Below are positions 62,341 to 64,000 of a stretch of DNA of 64,000 nt, one piece after another. The first letter of the stretch is position 1. Every line of letters begins with the position of its first letter. Source of the DNA: Mucilaginibacter terrenus (GTDB taxonomy: Bacteria > Bacteroidota > Bacteroidia > Sphingobacteriales > Sphingobacteriaceae); assembly GCF_003432065.1 (NCBI RefSeq), contig NZ_QWDE01000001.1, forward strand, positions 1 to 64,000. Direction: 5' to 3'. The position numbers and the translations under genes are program-made. Below the pieces are notes generated by a model, which did not search any database, was not told the origin of the DNA, and was given only the letters and a program-made list of their open reading frames with translations.

Positions 62341-62667
62341 ATAAAGTGTTTAATTGGTAATTCTAATTGGTGGTATAATTCATTGTGTACATTATACGCA
62401 ATAAATATAAAGCTTTAAATTGTATACAGCTAAGGTATCTTAAAAAAAATTGTTCTTAAGCCTTTACAAGTGCTTAATATACCGTTGCGTTATATTGTAA
62501 TGCAATTTTTACTCAGTAGCTGATTTAACGGGTTATATTTTGTTAACATTGCCTTGCTGATCATTCCCATAGTCTTTCTTTCTGCCTAAACCTTAAAACC
62601 ATAAATAAAGCTTTTGGTTGTAACCTCTACAGCCTGTTGACAGCGCTGTGCTAAAAATCAGCAAAGA
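62341..62667. other. Intergenic DNA between divergent genes
   Basis: AT-rich 327-base gap between the ThuA fusion (minus) and the HAD phosphatase (plus). I see no RNA gene, no reading frame with family features, no exact TAnnTTTG on either strand and no strong hairpin. It must hold the two divergent promoters. Confidence 0.4.
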
Positions 62668-63441
62668 ATGAAACACGGGTTAATGATTGACATGGATGGC
62701 GTTATATATGCCGGGGATACGCTGATTGAAGGAGCGGACATATTTATTAAACGCCTGCTCGAGGAGGATGTACCTTTTACTTTCCTGTCTAACAATAGCC
62801 AACGCACGCGGACAGAGTCTGTTGAGAAACTGGGCAAGCTGGGTATTGAGGTAACTGAAGAACATATTTACAACAGTGCTATGGCTACCAGTACTTTTCT
62901 GAAAGATCAGTACCCAGGGTGCAGTGCTTACGTGCTGGGCGAAGGTGGCTTGCTAACCAGCCTGGAAGAAACTGGAATAGTGCTGGTGGATAAAGACCCA
63001 GACTTTGTTATACTTGGTGAAGGGCACGAATTTACCTTGCAAATGGTGCACAGTGCTGTGGATATGATCTTGGCGGGTGCAAAGTTTATTGCCACTAACC
63101 GCGACCCATCTCCCCGGAAAGCAGGTTGGAACAACCTCGGCATTGCCGCTACAGCCGCCATGATTGAGGAAGCCAGCGGCCGCGAAGCTTTTGTAATAGG
63201 GAAACCAAGCCCCGTGATGATGCGCTCTGCAAGTGCTTACATGCAACTGTTACCCTCGCAGACCACCATAATTGGCGACACGATGGAGACCGATATAAAA
63301 GGTGGTATTTATATGGGCTTTAAAACTGTCCTGGTATTATCCGGCATGGCAGATAAAGAAACTCTTTCTACCTACGCCTATAAACCTAACCTGGTAGTAA
63401 AGGCTGTAAATGAAATAGAGCTGCCCTTAAAATGGTGGTAA
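62668..63441 (+). CDS. HAD-IIA phosphatase, NagD-like
   Basis: The 257-residue cytoplasmic phosphatase has motif I LMIDMDGVIYAGD (nucleophile Asp8), motif II FLSNNSQRTRTE with the type IIA cap following, FVIGKPSPVMM with motif III Lys, and motif IV IIGDTMETDIKGG. NagD-type enzymes dephosphorylate nucleotides or sugar phosphates. It stands alone; no other amino-sugar gene is adjacent, so the NagD label refers to the fold, not the substrate. Convergent with the NTF2-like gene. Confidence 0.9.
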   Translation: MKHGLMIDMDGVIYAGDTLIEGADIFIKRLLEEDVPFTFLSNNSQRTRTESVEKLGKLGIEVTEEHIYNSAMATSTFLKDQYPGCSAYVLGEGGLLTSLEETGIVLVDKDPDFVILGEGHEFTLQMVHSAVDMILAGAKFIATNRDPSPRKAGWNNLGIAATAAMIEEASGREAFVIGKPSPVMMRSASAYMQLLPSQTTIIGDTMETDIKGGIYMGFKTVLVLSGMADKETLSTYAYKPNLVVKAVNEIELPLKWW

Positions 63442-63476
63442 GCCGCTGAAAGCTTTGCAGCAAAGTTAAGTGTGCC

Positions 63477-63848
63477 TTATTGAGCAGGCGCGTCAAGCAA
63501 TAAATGTAACAACTTTATCTGATGGTTTTCGACAATTGCAATGTCCATACCCGTAGCTACGGGTGTTTGGCCGGGGATGCCCAGTGTCCAGGTAATGTGC
63601 TGCACCTGGTGGTTAACATGCGATGGCCTGCTCAGCTCAAACTTAAATTCCAGTGGCCATTGCGACTGGAGCTTGGAGATTAGCTCGTTTATAGCCTCAT
63701 AACCTTCAATTGCCGGTCCGTCGTTCGACTCATAGAAAACAATGTCGGCAGCGTATATCTCTGCCATAGCTTTTAGCCTTTTTTCCGGATCACGGTCGTT
63801 CCATATTATTAAAAGGCTGTCCTCTAAAAGTTTTGCGCTGCTATCCAT
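63477..63848 (-). CDS. NTF2-like (SnoaL-type) protein
   Basis: A 123-residue protein with the cone-shaped NTF2 fold: SLLIIWNDRDPEKRLKAMAEIYA, DIVFYESNDGPAIEGYEAINELISKLQSQWP and VQHITWTLGIPG. It starts at the Met at 63848; the open frame runs 40 codons further, but that extension contains Cys/Ser-rich sequence unlike the fold and would overlap the divergent gene at the right edge. Function unknown; related proteins are small-molecule isomerases or binding proteins. Confidence 0.8.
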   Translation of the reverse strand: MDSSAKLLEDSLLIIWNDRDPEKRLKAMAEIYAADIVFYESNDGPAIEGYEAINELISKLQSQWPLEFKFELSRPSHVNHQVQHITWTLGIPGQTPVATGMDIAIVENHQIKLLHLLLDAPAQ

Positions 63849-63926
63849 TATTGATGTTGTTTGTTTCAAATGTATCATTTCTGATGAATCTGACATGCGG
63901 CAAACGCAGCCCGATGTATAAATTCT

Positions 63927-63934
63927 TAATTTTG
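63927..63934 (+). promoter_or_regulatory. -7 promoter element before right-edge gene
   Basis: TAATTTTG matches TAnnTTTG exactly and lies 20 bases before the ATG at 63955. The -33 region is not recognisable. Confidence 0.45.
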
Positions 63935-63954
63935 CGGCAGATAAAAGTTTCACC

Positions 63955-64000
63955 ATGTCTATATCCACCGAAAACGAAAGAACCGGGATGCAGCAGGCCA
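63955..64000 (+). CDS. Start of a gene cut by the window edge
   Basis: Only the first 15 codons are present (MSISTENERTGMQQA). The short N-terminus has the STEN...GMQ pattern seen at the start of type I methionine aminopeptidases of this group, but so few residues cannot confirm it. The ATG is supported by an exact -7 element 20 bases upstream. Confidence 0.4.
   Translation, partial: MSISTENERTGMQQA

Noticed and set aside
63849..63968. Upstream extension of the NTF2-like protein
   Set aside because: It overlaps the start and promoter of the divergent gene at the right edge and is unlike the family.

Overview
The window looks like chromosome of a Bacteroidota bacterium, most likely family Sphingobacteriaceae (Mucilaginibacter/Pedobacter-like). 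The reasons are Bacteroidota-type promoters (TTG, 19 bases, TAnnTTTG) at several genes, little use of Shine-Dalgarno sites, many SPII lipoproteins, TonB-dependent receptors with carboxypeptidase-regulatory N-termini, and a large set of glycoside hydrolases. The genus is inference.

Positions 1-12.3 kb are visibly more AT-rich than the rest and read as an accessory island. It runs up to the 3' end of a tRNA-Arg(TCT) gene (12324-12397, minus). It holds an ArdC-like antirestriction protein and a compact peptide-secretion operon, followed by a TonB-receptor-like outer-membrane protein on the other strand and a small lipoprotein. The operon encodes a VKOR-thioredoxin disulfide-forming membrane protein, two double-glycine-leader peptides with eight cysteines each, a secreted CBM9/DOMON-like protein, a C39-peptidase ABC exporter and a short HlyD-like adaptor. 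The two peptide cores differ in sequence but keep six of eight cysteines at identical positions. I read this as a leader-cleaving export system for disulfide-rich peptides (bacteriocin or signal) with its own oxidation enzyme. It is the strongest candidate for an under-described system here. About 1.1 kb of gene-poor DNA with direct and inverted repeats lies between the system and the tRNA.

12.7-15.9 kb is core metabolism: a BadF-type sugar kinase, a small conserved protein, PncC/CinA, inorganic pyrophosphatase, and a MerC-Fur pair with a clear dyad operator. 16.0-22.3 kb is a Ter stress-response cluster: HAD phosphatase-like protein, phosphoribosyltransferase-like protein, two TerD, TelA, an unrecognised 321-aa protein, TerC, then PgpA. 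22.3-25.3 kb (minus) carries a NarL-type two-component system with a multi-helix membrane protein and a small soluble protein ending in a Cys-Pro-Pro-Asn-Cys motif.

25.5-47.7 kb is dominated by secreted carbohydrate-active and envelope proteins: PQQ dehydrogenase/cytochrome c with GH140, Smr-domain protein, M1 peptidase, YtxH, GH125, cupin, fasciclin, PAP2, GH78, GH31, a Thr/Pro-repeat protein, an SRPBCC-ArsR pair behind a perfect 41-bp palindrome, an unassigned 735-aa probable glycosidase, and GH130. Together they suggest use of plant or microbial glycans containing rhamnose, apiose, xylose or glucose, and mannose.

47.8-55.3 kb holds a TetR regulator and a tripartite RND efflux pump linked by matching palindromic operator candidates. 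55.4-64 kb carries a lipoprotein, a monooxygenase/DUF417 pair, a TonB-dependent receptor, a ThuA-PQQ dehydrogenase-PKD-cytochrome c fusion, a NagD-like HAD phosphatase, an NTF2-like protein, and the first codons of a gene that runs off the right edge.
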